A stretch of DNA of 64,000 nucleotides from Mesorhizobium muleiense (GCF_900099905.1 NZ_FNEE01000002.1:496001-560000); one strand, 5' to 3'; shown: positions 25,153-33,684, counted from the stretch's first letter. The notes: a model not told the origin generated them from the sequence alone. Made by a program: numbers and translations.

Positions 25153-27090
25153 TCAAGCTGCTCTTGCTGCACTGGCTTCTTGGCCGGTGAAATTCTTCTG
25201 CCACAGCTGCGTCGACAGGATGCCGACGAAGGCAGCGTTGTCGCGGAATCCCGACGCTGGCTGCGTGCGGCATTTCTCATGAAGGCTGGCCACCGCCTTG
25301 GCGTTGAACAGTCCGCCGGCAGCGATGTTCGCTTCACTTAAGCAATCACGCACATAGTCCAGTTCCCCGGCTCCAACGAAGGAGCGGGCTTCCGGCGCCC
25401 GGTAGGGCTGCTTGGCACGCTCCCCGATCGCGCCGGGAAGCAGATGCCCCGCGGCTTTGCGCAATATGTGCTTTTCGACCAGTCCCTTCAGCTTCATTTC
25501 AGGCGGAAGTCTTGCGGCAAATTCCACCAGGCGATGGTCGAGATAGGGAAACCGTCCTTCGATCCCATGCGCCATGGCCATCCGATCGCCTTGGCTGGAC
25601 AGGATATAGCCCGGCAGCAGGAAGCGGCTTTCGAGATATTGCGCCTGATGCAGCGGGTGCCATAGCGAAAAAGCCTGGGGCAACCGGCTGACCAGTTCCT
25701 CGGCCGCATCATAGCCCTTCAACGTCGCGCGCAGGTCGCCGGAAAAGAAAATCTTCGCCGCCGCCGTGGTCTTGAAGCGCGGCCGATGCGAGAACAGCGG
25801 ATCGTCGAGCGCAGCGTTGCCGGCGCCGAAGAACGCCGCCAAATACTCTACGGACTGCTGCTGCAGACCCGGCAGATAGGGATAAAGCCTGCGGAACAGC
25901 TGTGGCCTGATGCGCGATGCCGGCTGCCGCCCGCAGAACCGACGCACACGCGCTTCCCTAAAAATATCGTAGCCGGCAAAAACCTCGTCGGCGCCCTCGC
26001 CGGTCAGCACCACTTTCAGGCCAGCCTGGCGAACCAGGCCGGACAACTGATAGAGCGGGGCCGGTGCGGTGCGGATGATCGGCCGCTCGGCAAAGCGGAT
26101 GACTTCGGGGAAGACGCCGGCGATATCGCCGGCCTGGCAGGCAATGGTTCGGTGCCGGGAGCCAATTGCTGACGCCATCTCGATCTGGAAAGCGCTTTCG
26201 TCGTGCTCGGCGCTGTCGAACGTCACCGAAAATGTCTGCAGCTGGAGAGGGGTCATGCCGGCGGCAAGCGTCGAGACCAGGGATGAATCGAGCCCGCCCG
26301 AAAGATAAGAGCCGACCGGCACGTCGGCGCGCATGCGAAGCCTCACCGCATCGCTCAACAGCGCCTGCAGTTCCTCGGCCGCATCGTCCTCGTTGGTGAG
26401 CTTCGAGGGCGCGTCCCGATGCGGATAGTCGAGGTGCCAATAGCGCTTGATCGTGACTTGCTCCGGTGTCGCGATCATCACGCTTGCCGGCTCCAGCTCG
26501 TGGATATTGCGGAAAGCCGTGCGGGGAGCGATCGGCGCCCACAGCGTAAAGATCTGGTCGAGTGCGATCGGATCGATTTCGGCCGAGACGCCGGGAACCT
26601 TCAGGAGCGCCTTGATCTCCGACGCGAAGTACAGCACGCCGTCCCTGTTCGTGTAGAACAGCGGCCGGACACCCATCCGGTCTCGGGCAAGCACCATGCG
26701 CCGACGCCTGTTATCCCAAATCGCCAAGGCGAAATCGCCGTTCAGAAGCGACAGGCAGTCTTCGCCCATCTCGTCATACAGCTGCAGGATGACCTCGGTG
26801 TCGCTCGACGTGCGGAAGCGCCGGCCCTTGGCGATCAGCCCTTCGCGCAATTCCAGGTAGTTGAAAATCTCGCCGTTGAACGCAATCGTCAAATTGCCTG
26901 ACTCGTCAGACATCGGCTGCTGGCCATCACCGATGCCGATCACCGACAGCCGCGCATGGCCGAGCCCAGCGTCGGCTGTCATAAATTTCCCTTGCTCATC
27001 CGGCCCGCGATGGACGATCGCAGCGATCATGCGCGCAAGCAAAGCTTCCGCATCCCGGATCGAACCGAAATAGCCCCCGAATCCGCACAT
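25153..27090 (-). CDS. AsnB-type glutamine amidotransferase (asparagine synthase-like)
   Basis: 645 residues. The class II glutaminase domain begins with Cys2 (MCGFGGYFG) and has HRGPDE at 27-32 and FNGEIFNY near 71. The synthetase domain has the PP-loop SGGLDSS at 264-270 and GEGADEVFAGYDIF for the acceptor region. It transfers glutamine nitrogen to an ATP-activated carboxylate. Location with ACP and adenylating enzyme argues against plain asparagine synthesis and for amidation of a carrier-bound or activated acid. First gene of the cassette; its upstream region is strikingly AT-rich. Confidence 0.88.
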   Translation of the reverse strand: MCGFGGYFGSIRDAEALLARMIAAIVHRGPDEQGKFMTADAGLGHARLSVIGIGDGQQPMSDESGNLTIAFNGEIFNYLELREGLIAKGRRFRTSSDTEVILQLYDEMGEDCLSLLNGDFALAIWDNRRRRMVLARDRMGVRPLFYTNRDGVLYFASEIKALLKVPGVSAEIDPIALDQIFTLWAPIAPRTAFRNIHELEPASVMIATPEQVTIKRYWHLDYPHRDAPSKLTNEDDAAEELQALLSDAVRLRMRADVPVGSYLSGGLDSSLVSTLAAGMTPLQLQTFSVTFDSAEHDESAFQIEMASAIGSRHRTIACQAGDIAGVFPEVIRFAERPIIRTAPAPLYQLSGLVRQAGLKVVLTGEGADEVFAGYDIFREARVRRFCGRQPASRIRPQLFRRLYPYLPGLQQQSVEYLAAFFGAGNAALDDPLFSHRPRFKTTAAAKIFFSGDLRATLKGYDAAEELVSRLPQAFSLWHPLHQAQYLESRFLLPGYILSSQGDRMAMAHGIEGRFPYLDHRLVEFAARLPPEMKLKGLVEKHILRKAAGHLLPGAIGERAKQPYRAPEARSFVGAGELDYVRDCLSEANIAAGGLFNAKAVASLHEKCRTQPASGFRDNAAFVGILSTQLWQKNFTGQEASAARAA

Positions 27091-27406
27091 TGCTACGACT
27101 CATACATCGGTGAGGTACGGAACATAACCGTGATAGCGGACTCAAGCGTTAACTGGATAATGTCGGCTGACACATGGTTAACAACAATTAAAAGACAAGG
27201 TACTTTTTTGTTCTATTATCTCTTCCCGGATAAAAGTATATTTCAACGCTAAACGCAATTTTTGTTCGAGCAACGGCGGCGCGATAGCGTTGCCCCGCCT
27301 GACCGACTCGCGCAGCGACTCCAGTCCTCATCGGAGGTAGCTGATAGCACAGTAAAGGCCGATGACTGGAGAACAGGTGTGAGGCAGCCCAATGCGGCCT
27401 TCGCGA
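27091..27406. promoter_or_regulatory. AT-rich upstream region of the amidotransferase cassette
   Basis: No gene is seen in these 316 bases. The stretch 27181-27240 has only 17 G or C in 60, far below the surrounding DNA, with A/T runs and repeated TTAAC/GTTAA elements. It lies just upstream of the asnB-like gene on the minus strand and probably holds its promoter; no single -35/-10 pair stands out enough to call. Confidence 0.45.
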
Positions 27407-27877
27407 TCAGTCTGGCCAAAGCTCCCGCTTGCGTTCTTCAAAGCCGAGCACGCGTTTGCTATTGGTCCACCGCGCGACCTCGCCCTCCATTCCATCCGGG
27501 TCCTTGAAGCTCACAAGACGGACAGCGCCGAAATCTGTAATGGTCCCATCCGAAGCGCCGGCCTTCACCAGACGTCGCCTGACTTCCTGCAAGCACTCTT
27601 CATCGTGTACCTTCAGCGCAAGATGATCTATGTGACCTCTCTTGCCCATCTGCATCGACCCATCTTCATACCCCGTTGGTTCCGGCATTTGGAACGGATG
27701 AAGGGCAAAGCCACCTCCAACGTCGATTAGTGAGTGACGAAGAGTGCCGCCACCGGGACCGGGCTCGGACAGATCGAACTTCGTTTCCGCGTCGAAGATT
27801 TCTTCATAAAAGCGAATGAAACGGTCCATGTCGTGTGTGAACAGCGTCAGATGGTGCGCACCAACCGTTACAGGCAT
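27407..27877 (-). CDS. VOC-superfamily (glyoxalase/dioxygenase-fold) protein
   Basis: 156 residues from the ATG at 27877, preceded by GGGAGG. The vicinal-oxygen-chelate pattern is clear: HHLTLFTHDMDRFIRFYEEI at the N-terminus, a central IDHLALKVHD, and SFKDPDGMEGEV near the end. Metal ligands would be the first His, the His of DHLAL and the late Glu. Possible glyoxalase-like, resistance or ring-cleaving enzyme; substrate unknown. It stands alone between the cassette and the tRNA-Val islet. Confidence 0.75.
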   Translation of the reverse strand: MPVTVGAHHLTLFTHDMDRFIRFYEEIFDAETKFDLSEPGPGGGTLRHSLIDVGGGFALHPFQMPEPTGYEDGSMQMGKRGHIDHLALKVHDEECLQEVRRRLVKAGASDGTITDFGAVRLVSFKDPDGMEGEVARWTNSKRVLGFEERKRELWPD

Positions 27878-28053
27878 GCCGAACCTCCCTTGCCGATAAT
27901 ATGACGAGCATACCATCTCGCGTTGAACCGGGCGACCTGGAGCCGCGGTACATCACTGAACGCGAACGGGCCGATTCGGTCCGCAAAGCGGCTGTTCGAT
28001 ACGGGTTTCGTGGCGGCTGCTGAACCGGAAAACCTCAAACCCTTGAGAAAACA

Positions 28054-28099
28054 TGGTGGGCGATGACGGGCTCGAACCGCCGACATCCTCGGTGTAAAC
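28054..28099 (-). repeat. 46-base partial copy of tRNA-Val (candidate attachment-site remnant)
   Basis: Matches 29446-29491, the 3' 46 bases of the intact tRNA-Val including CCA, anticodon-stem and TPsiC arm, with one mismatch and in the same orientation. Similarity ends abruptly in the anticodon loop. This is what integration at the 3' end of a tRNA leaves behind. Confidence 0.8.
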
Positions 28100-28285
28100 A
28101 ATGCTCCCGCCCTTGCAGACCAGCACAAGAGCCGGCTTTACAACGTTACAGACGGGGCCGTGGCGGCAGTCGGGACTGCGGGCTACGCCGGCAATGGCGC
28201 TGGCATTACCGTTACAAGCATGGGTGCGTGTCCCGTCGTGGCTGGAAAGGCTTATAGGGTGGAACACCGTTGCACCAGCACCTGA
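28100..28285 (+). pseudogene. 3' coding remnant, possibly of a phage-like structural protein
   Basis: The plus strand reads ALADQHKSRLYNVTDGAV, AAVGTAGYAGNGAGITVTS and ACPVVAGKAYRVEHRC to a stop at 28283-28285. The Gly/Ala/Thr-rich beta pattern and the sudden start inside the tRNA copy suggest the tail end of a longer protein cut by recombination. The phage link is a guess from composition; no family was recognised. The rest to 28386 holds nothing I can name. Confidence 0.3.
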
Positions 28286-28386
28286 GGAACGGATGGTTTG
28301 GGTGCGGCGGCAGGCTATTCCGAGATTGAAATTTATACCCGCGTCGAATTTTGGCGAAGAGACTGACTGTAGGTCTCCTAGACAAG

Positions 28387-28974
28387 CTATTCCCGCCTCA
28401 TCAGCATGCAAAAGCCGGCAGATGTGCTGTTCGTCTCATTCCAATATTTCTTACGGTCCCAAACCGCTAGGATACTGGATGGCGAAAAGTCGTGCCTGAT
28501 CTCTTTCATGTCCTCAAAAAGAAAGCGCATCCCGGAAGGGGTGGCCCGCCAATGGTCGCCAAAATACGGGCCTTCATGAACAGGGTAGAACCAGGGCATA
28601 GCGATGAAAAGGTGGCCGCCCGGCCGAACGAGGCCGGTTATGTTTGGAGCGGCAACCCACGGCCTGTCGATGTGTTCGATGACCGAGTTCGCGATTACCA
28701 AATCGTAGGTTCCGGCATCTGCCGGAAGATTCATTAAGTCCCCGTGGATATGGCGGGGGTCATCATGCGGGGCCAAGTCCAAGGTTCTGAAATCCGCGCC
28801 GGGGAAATAGTCTTCGTAAACTCGGCCTTCCTTGTCTCTGTGGTTTGGCTTCGCGCCGACATTGAGAACCGTTTTTGCCCCCAGCGGTGAGCAAAAGTCC
28901 TTCAGGCACCGATTAACGTGCTTGCGCAAGACTGTCGTCCGGCCACGTCCGAAAATCCAAATCCGATTAAGCAT
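28387..28974 (-). CDS. Class I SAM-dependent methyltransferase
   Basis: 195 residues from the ATG at 28974 (a TTG at 29010 would add 12). Motif I is KTVLNVGAKP, unusual in having VGAKP where most have a D/E-x-G-x-G; acidic strand 2 end FRTLDLAP, the GDLMNLPADAGTYDLVIANSVIEH segment typical of UbiE/methyltransferase-11 enzymes, and RPGGHLFIAMPWFYPVHEGP. Similar proteins occur in glycan-modifying and rhamnan clusters. It is the only intact gene between the tRNA-Val partial copy and the intact tRNA-Val, so it is probable cargo of an old insertion. Confidence 0.75.
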   Translation of the reverse strand: MLNRIWIFGRGRTTVLRKHVNRCLKDFCSPLGAKTVLNVGAKPNHRDKEGRVYEDYFPGADFRTLDLAPHDDPRHIHGDLMNLPADAGTYDLVIANSVIEHIDRPWVAAPNITGLVRPGGHLFIAMPWFYPVHEGPYFGDHWRATPSGMRFLFEDMKEIRHDFSPSSILAVWDRKKYWNETNSTSAGFCMLMRRE

Positions 28975-29086
28975 CTGGCTTCGATAGCACTCAACAAAGT
29001 GAGCGCGCAAGCCAGCGTTGTTCCTAGAATTCGGATTGGCGCATCGGGCTGTCTAGCCTTCGTCAATACGGCAAAGGTTTACTGAC

Positions 29087-29439
29087 ATGCGCCGCTGGAA
29101 ACTCTCGGCGGCTGCCGTTCTCTTTTCCATGTCGGCAGGCCTTGCGACGATCCACGCCGCCGGCCGCGACCCCTATGTCGGCGAGTACAGCATGGAGTGC
29201 CCGCAAGCCCAGTGCTGGCTTGAGATCAAGAAGGGGAAAGGGAAGACCTACAACGTCCGCTTCATTGCCGCCGACCGCGTGGATGCCTCCAAAGTCCTCT
29301 GTCGGGCGGATATCCCGATGGAAGGGGACCTTTGAGTTTCACCGCGACGGAACAGTATGAGGACGGTCTGTCCGGCTCTTACGGCGACGACCCGCTCGTT
29401 TGGATTCTGTCCGTCGGCAACCTATGTGAATTTCCTTAA
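29087..29439 (+). pseudogene. Small secreted protein gene broken by two frameshifts
   Basis: From ATG 29087 a Sec signal (AAAVLFSMSAGLATIHAA) leads to DPYVGEYSMECPQAQCWLEI and stops at 29335. Reading continues sensibly after loss of one G in the GGGG near 29326 (GTFEFHRDG) and again after a second shift (YEDGLSGSYGDDPLVWILS), ending at 29437-29439. An unbroken gene would encode roughly 115 residues. The family was not recognised. Lies at the tRNA end of the islet. Confidence 0.5.
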
Positions 29440-29445
29440 GAAATT

Positions 29446-29521
<76 letters not shown>

Positions 29522-29667
29522 GCTCCGGGGCGGACCTTTAAGCAGTTAGGACGGGGTTCGCAAGGCCAAATGAGCGCGCAACGGCCTCGCCGCTGGTCGT
29601 TTTCGGCGGCAAAATCCGGCTTGTCAAAAAACCTTCTGCTGTTTGCTGTTATGCTGTCGCGCTCCGC

Positions 29668-29696
29668 TTGACACCCGGTGGCTTACGCCTTATCCA
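29668..29696 (+). promoter_or_regulatory. Sigma-70-type promoter for tRNA-Asp
   Basis: TTGACA at 29668-29673 and TATCCA at 29691-29696 with a 17-base spacer, ending 40 bases before the tRNA. Confidence 0.65.
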
Positions 29697-29736
29697 CCGC
29701 CCCAACGACGAACACGGCTGACCGTGCTCGTCTTGC

Positions 29737-29813
29737 GCGGGTGTAGCTCAGTTGGTTAGAGTGCCGGCCTGTCACGCCGGAGGTCGCGGGTTCGAGCCCC
29801 GTCACTCGCGCCA
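29737..29813 (+). tRNA. tRNA-Asp (anticodon GTC)
   Basis: Acceptor GCGGGTG pairs with CACTCGC, D arm TAGCTCAGTTGGTTAGAG, anticodon stem CCGGC/GCCGG with loop CTGTCAC (anticodon GTC), TPsiC arm GGTTCGAGCC, discriminator G and encoded CCA. 77 bases. Confidence 0.96.
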
Positions 29814-29980
29814 TTTTCAATCACTTAGCTGATTGGAAATGAAAAAAACTCTGAATGCCGGACCGGCAATTCAGATATTCGGGTCGACCCTGGCACCCGA
29901 TAAATCTAGCGTTTGGTCCGATTTTTAGAGATCCGTTCGATCTGGCCCATCACCGCTTGCGGATCGCCGTTCTAGTGTTC

Positions 29981-31087
29981 CTATTTTTGCCTCGGGTCTT
30001 CCAGGCCGATGCCGATCTGACGGAAACGGCCCGCCCGACGTTCGACGACGGCTTCGGCGAGCGCGCGGGCGGCGTTGCGGACCTCTTCCTGGATTGTCTC
30101 GTCGGCATCGAGTTCCTCATGGCTTGTGGCGTACGGCTTCCAGTAACCGATGTAGCGGTCGAGCTCGGCGCTCGGGCCGGCCGGCGACAACTTCATGAAG
30201 CGCAGCCAGTCGGCGATGGAATGCCGCACATTCTCCGCACCTTCGACATCGCCGTGCACGATCACAGAAAACAGCCTGCCTGCCAGATGACGCGGATAGT
30301 CCCACCCGGCCAGTTCTACCTGCTTTGCCTTTGCCGCATCCTTGCCTTGTGTCAGCGAGGGGTCTGGATTGCCACCGTCAGCGCAGACAAGCCTGTCCAT
30401 CATCAGTTTGACAGGCGAGGAAACCTGATACCAATTCACCGGCGAGATGATCATGACGCCATGGGCGGCGACCCACATCGGGTAGATTTCGTTCATCCAG
30501 TCCTGAACTTGCCCAAGCGAATGGTTGGGATAGCAGGAACAGGGCCAATGGCAGAGCGGAGCGGCCGTCGAAAAGCACGCCTTGCACGGATGGATGTTCC
30601 TCCCGTATTCGGAAGCAAGCCGCGACAGATCGAGAATTTCGACTGCAAGTTTCGTTTCCTTGTCGATGGTCTCACGGGCGATTTCGGCGAGCCGGAAACT
30701 CTTCGACATCTCGCCGGGACAGGTGTGCTCGCTGCGCGACGACCCGTTGATGATCAACAGACGCGGCGGCACCGTTAGATCCTCGTACCGACGCTGCGCC
30801 TGCAGCACGGCTTCGTGCGCCGCAATCCAATCGACGGACAGATCGTAGTCGGGGTCGCTGAACGCAGGACCGGCTTTCCTCGTGATCGGGCTCTTGCGGG
30901 AATCCGCATAAGCCTGCCAGGCGATCGAAGCGATTTGCTCAATCGACTGGGCGAGCGGTTCGAACGCCGGGTCGACGAATTGCTGCTTGTACCTCGCCTT
31001 GAAGGCTTTCTCACTCAGTCTGGGACTAGCCATGCCCTTGCGAGGCGCCGGGGCTTTCCCGGCAAACTTGCCAACGAGACCAGCCAT
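29981..31087 (-). CDS. Flavodoxin-fold NAD(P)H-dependent FMN reductase/oxidoreductase
   Basis: 368 residues. The catalytic part (from about residue 105) has RLLIINGSSRSEHTCPGEMS, the FMN phosphate loop of NADPH-dependent FMN reductases, a cysteine cluster HPCKACFSTAAPLCHWPCSC, and a strand MIISPVNWYQVSSPVKLMMDR that holds the flavin. The first 100 residues are an extra, mostly helical lead with no clear domain. The ATG at 31087 has a GGGAA site and the family length fits. The cysteine cluster could bind metal or act in redox chemistry. Physiological substrate unknown. Confidence 0.75.
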   Translation of the reverse strand: MAGLVGKFAGKAPAPRKGMASPRLSEKAFKARYKQQFVDPAFEPLAQSIEQIASIAWQAYADSRKSPITRKAGPAFSDPDYDLSVDWIAAHEAVLQAQRRYEDLTVPPRLLIINGSSRSEHTCPGEMSKSFRLAEIARETIDKETKLAVEILDLSRLASEYGRNIHPCKACFSTAAPLCHWPCSCYPNHSLGQVQDWMNEIYPMWVAAHGVMIISPVNWYQVSSPVKLMMDRLVCADGGNPDPSLTQGKDAAKAKQVELAGWDYPRHLAGRLFSVIVHGDVEGAENVRHSIADWLRFMKLSPAGPSAELDRYIGYWKPYATSHEELDADETIQEEVRNAARALAEAVVERRAGRFRQIGIGLEDPRQK

Positions 31088-31142
31088 TTCCGAATTCCCT
31101 TTCCCGAATTCTCGTCCAGGAACGCGCAAGATTTGCAGTGAT

Positions 31143-31625
31143 TTATTCGCCCGTTCCGTCGGCGCCTCCGTGGAAGAAGGATCGAATTTCCTCCCTGTCG
31201 ATGCTGTCGTCGCCGTCCTCGTCGACGGCGCTGAATATCCGCTCGACAAAATCCTGAACCTCGGTTTGAGAAAGCGCACCATCGCCGTCGGCGTCGACTA
31301 TCGCGAACATCATTCGCATCCGCGCACCATGCATCATCCCGCCTCCCATATGGCGCCGGTCATGCCTTCGGAAATCGCGATGCCAACGGTCGTCACCTCG
31401 CCGCTCTGCTCGCGGGCGGCGATGCTCCTGCATTCTCTCCTCCAGCATCTCGGTCATCATCTCACGCATCGTTTGCCGCATGGAGTCTTCGGTTGGCCCG
31501 CCTGGCGACGGCTGTGAACCCTGCGCAGGTGCGGCGGGCGCAGGCGAGCTCGTCTGGGATATCGCCGGCGAAGCCAGCATAGCCAACGCCGCGGCAATTG
31601 CTGTGGTCTTGCTTGCTGATGTCAT
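31143..31625 (-). CDS. Secreted EF-hand protein
   Basis: 160 residues: Sec signal with cleavage after AIS/Q, a Pro/Gln/Ser linker, a long Met/Arg/Glu-rich helix ([20 protein letters not shown]), a His/Arg/Gly-rich stretch and two C-terminal EF-hand loops, [12 protein letters not shown] and [12 protein letters not shown], each with the D-x-D-G-D spacing. Calcium or another divalent metal is the expected ligand in the periplasm. An AAGGAGAA site precedes the ATG at 31625. The basic and Met-rich middle recalls metal- or copper-handling proteins, but that is a guess. Confidence 0.78.
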   Translation of the reverse strand: MTSASKTTAIAAALAMLASPAISQTSSPAPAAPAQGSQPSPGGPTEDSMRQTMREMMTEMLEERMQEHRRPRAERRGDDRWHRDFRRHDRRHMGGGMMHGARMRMMFAIVDADGDGALSQTEVQDFVERIFSAVDEDGDDSIDREEIRSFFHGGADGTGE

Positions 31626-31746
31626 CGTGTTCTCCTTGGAGAATGGGTGGACCGAACGTGTCGGCATCCAAGCCAAACCCGCTGCTCGCCGCATGGTTCC
31701 TGGCGCGTTTCAACGCTAGTGATTGGTGAAAGCGGCGATAACGGTC

Positions 31747-31893
31747 AATCTCCCCCCTTGAGGGGGAGATGCCCGGCAGGGCAGAGGGGGTCGGTTCGAC
31801 GGGGCGCGGCCTTCTCTCTTGCGACAGTGGAGGTTGGTGCTCGACGCGCGGCGACCCCCTCTGGCCTGCCGGCCATCTCCCCCTCAAGGGGGA
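31747..31893. repeat. MITE-like palindromic element (copy 2)
   Basis: A 147-base unit with inverted ends (CTCCCCCCTTGAGGGGGAGA and complement) around a core reading CGGCCTTCTCTCTTGCGACA. Same core as the three copies at 33079-33684. It fills the gap between the EF-hand gene and the ion channel gene. Confidence 0.8.
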
Positions 31894-31987
31894 TCAGTAG
31901 CTTAGCCGCAGCATTCTTCGGCTGTTTCGACTTTTTGTATCCGGTGCGCCACAAGCCGGCCATATGCGTTTGAGCATTGGAGTTTCC

Positions 31988-32821
31988 ATGCCCGGTTCCC
32001 ATTTTCGGGTCCGATGCTCTAACGGAGAAGAAGCCTTGGATGCCCTGAAATCGCTGATCGAATCGCGCCGCTTCGACCTCGCGATCATGGTCCTGATCCT
32101 GATCAACGCCGTCACGCTCGGCCTCGAAACCTCGCCCGACGCGATTGCTGCCTTTGGCCCGCTGCTAACGGCCATCGACCGCGCGATCCTCGGCGTCTTC
32201 GTGCTCGAACTCGCGATCCGGCTGGTCGTCTACCGGACGCGTTTCTTCCGCGATCCATGGCGCATCTTCGACCTCTTCGTCGTCGGTTTCGCGCTGATCC
32301 CCACGACCGGTTCGCTCTCGGTGCTGCGGGCGCTGCGGATCCTGCGGGTGCTGCGCCTGATCAGCATCGTTCCTTCGCTGCGCCGTGTCGTCACCGGCTT
32401 CATCACCGCCCTGCCCGGCATGGGCTCGATCATGCTGTTGCTCGGGCTGGTGTTCTACGTCTTTGCGGTGATGGCGACGAAGCTCTACGGCGCGTCGTTT
32501 CCCGAACTGTTCGGCGGCATACCGGCGTCGCTGTTCACGCTTTTCCAGGTCATGACCCTCGAGGGCTGGTCGGACGGCGTGGTGCGCCCGGTCATGGCGG
32601 TCTATCCGGCCGCCTGGCTGTTCTTCATCCCGTTCATCATCGCGACCTCGTTCACCGTGCTCAACTTGTTCATCGGCGTGATCGTTTCGGCGATGGAGGC
32701 CGAGCATGAAGCCGTGGAATCGGCCGACAGGGCGACGCTGCACAGCGACCAGGCGATGATCCTGGCGGAATTGCAGGCACTGCGGGCGGAGGTCCGCGAA
32801 TTGACCGGCGTTCGCGGCTAG
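31988..32821 (+). CDS. NaChBac-like voltage-gated cation channel, single domain
   Basis: 277 residues with six membrane segments. The S4 voltage sensor is marked by regularly spaced Arg (LRALRILRVLRLISIVPSLR). The pore loop between S5 and S6 reads MTLEGWSDGVV, close to the TLESW filter of bacterial sodium channels, with Gly for Ser. S6 is PFIIATSFTVLNLFIGVIV and is followed by a C-terminal helix (AMILAELQALRAEVRELTG) that would form the tetramer coiled coil. Four subunits make the channel. The start at 31988 has a GGAG site; an ATG at 31964 is possible. Confidence 0.85.
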   Translation: MPGSHFRVRCSNGEEALDALKSLIESRRFDLAIMVLILINAVTLGLETSPDAIAAFGPLLTAIDRAILGVFVLELAIRLVVYRTRFFRDPWRIFDLFVVGFALIPTTGSLSVLRALRILRVLRLISIVPSLRRVVTGFITALPGMGSIMLLLGLVFYVFAVMATKLYGASFPELFGGIPASLFTLFQVMTLEGWSDGVVRPVMAVYPAAWLFFIPFIIATSFTVLNLFIGVIVSAMEAEHEAVESADRATLHSDQAMILAELQALRAEVRELTGVRG

Positions 32822-33078
32822 AGCGCCTCCGCGAGCATTGCAAAACACCGTCGGCGGCTTGTGATGGGTGCCATGAAAGAGCCCGCCGCTTCATTTGCGA
32901 AGCGGCGGGTCCCCCAATACCCCCTCGATTGCCAGGTCAAGATTGCCCCCCGGCTTCGCTGACCGTGCAATTGCGGCGCCAGACCCAGTGACCCATTACG
33001 GGACACCTATGCCAAAGACGCAAGACGGGTTTGGCGATTCATATTCACTGTGGCTAATATGTCACCGTGGTCGGAGAT

Positions 33079-33684
33079 GACGGCCAATCTCCCCCTTGAG
33101 GGCCCCTTGAGGGGGAGATGTCCGGCAGACAGAGGGAGTCGGTTCGACTGGGCGCGGCCTTCTCTCTTGCGACAGTGGAGGTTGGCGCTCGACGTGAGAC
33201 GACCCCCCTCTGGCCTGCCGGCCATCTCCCCCTCAAGGGGGGAGATTAGCAGCTTCGCGGATAACGTCCTCTTTGCAAGGCTGGTAGTTGGCGAAATCAG
33301 TGATGAAGGCCAATCTCCCCCCTTGAGGGGGAGATGCCCGGCAGGGCAGAGGGGGGGCGGTTCGACTGGGGGCGGCCTTCTCTCTTGCGACAGTGGAGGT
33401 TGGCGCTCGACGTGAGACGATCCCATCTGGCCTGCCGGCCATCTCCCCCTCAAGGGGGGAGATTAGCAGCTTCGCGGACAACGTCCTCTTTGCAAGGCTG
33501 GTAGTTGGCGAAATCAGTGATGAAGGCCAATCTCCCCCCTTGAGGGGGAGATGCCCGGCAGGGCAGAGGGGGGGCCGGTTCGACTGGGGGCGGCCTTCTC
33601 TCTTGCGACAGTGGAGGTTGGCGCTCGACGTGAGACGATCCCCTCTGGCCTGCCGGCCATCTCCCCCCTTAAGGGGGGAGATCA
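33079..33684. repeat. Three tandem copies of the MITE-like element, about 217-base period
   Basis: Units begin near 33082, 33308 and 33525; copies 2 and 3 are 217 bases apart and nearly identical, and copy 1 carries an 11-base insertion in its left arm. Each unit is a 150-base element with inverted ends plus a 67-base linker containing GTCCTCTTTGCAAGGCTGGT. The last copy ends at the stop of the ribokinase-like gene. The stretch 32822-33078 before them shows no gene. Confidence 0.85.

Noticed and set aside
33079-33684. CRISPR-like array
   Set aside because: The period is about 217 bases, the units are palindromic elements, and there are no short unique spacers or cas genes.
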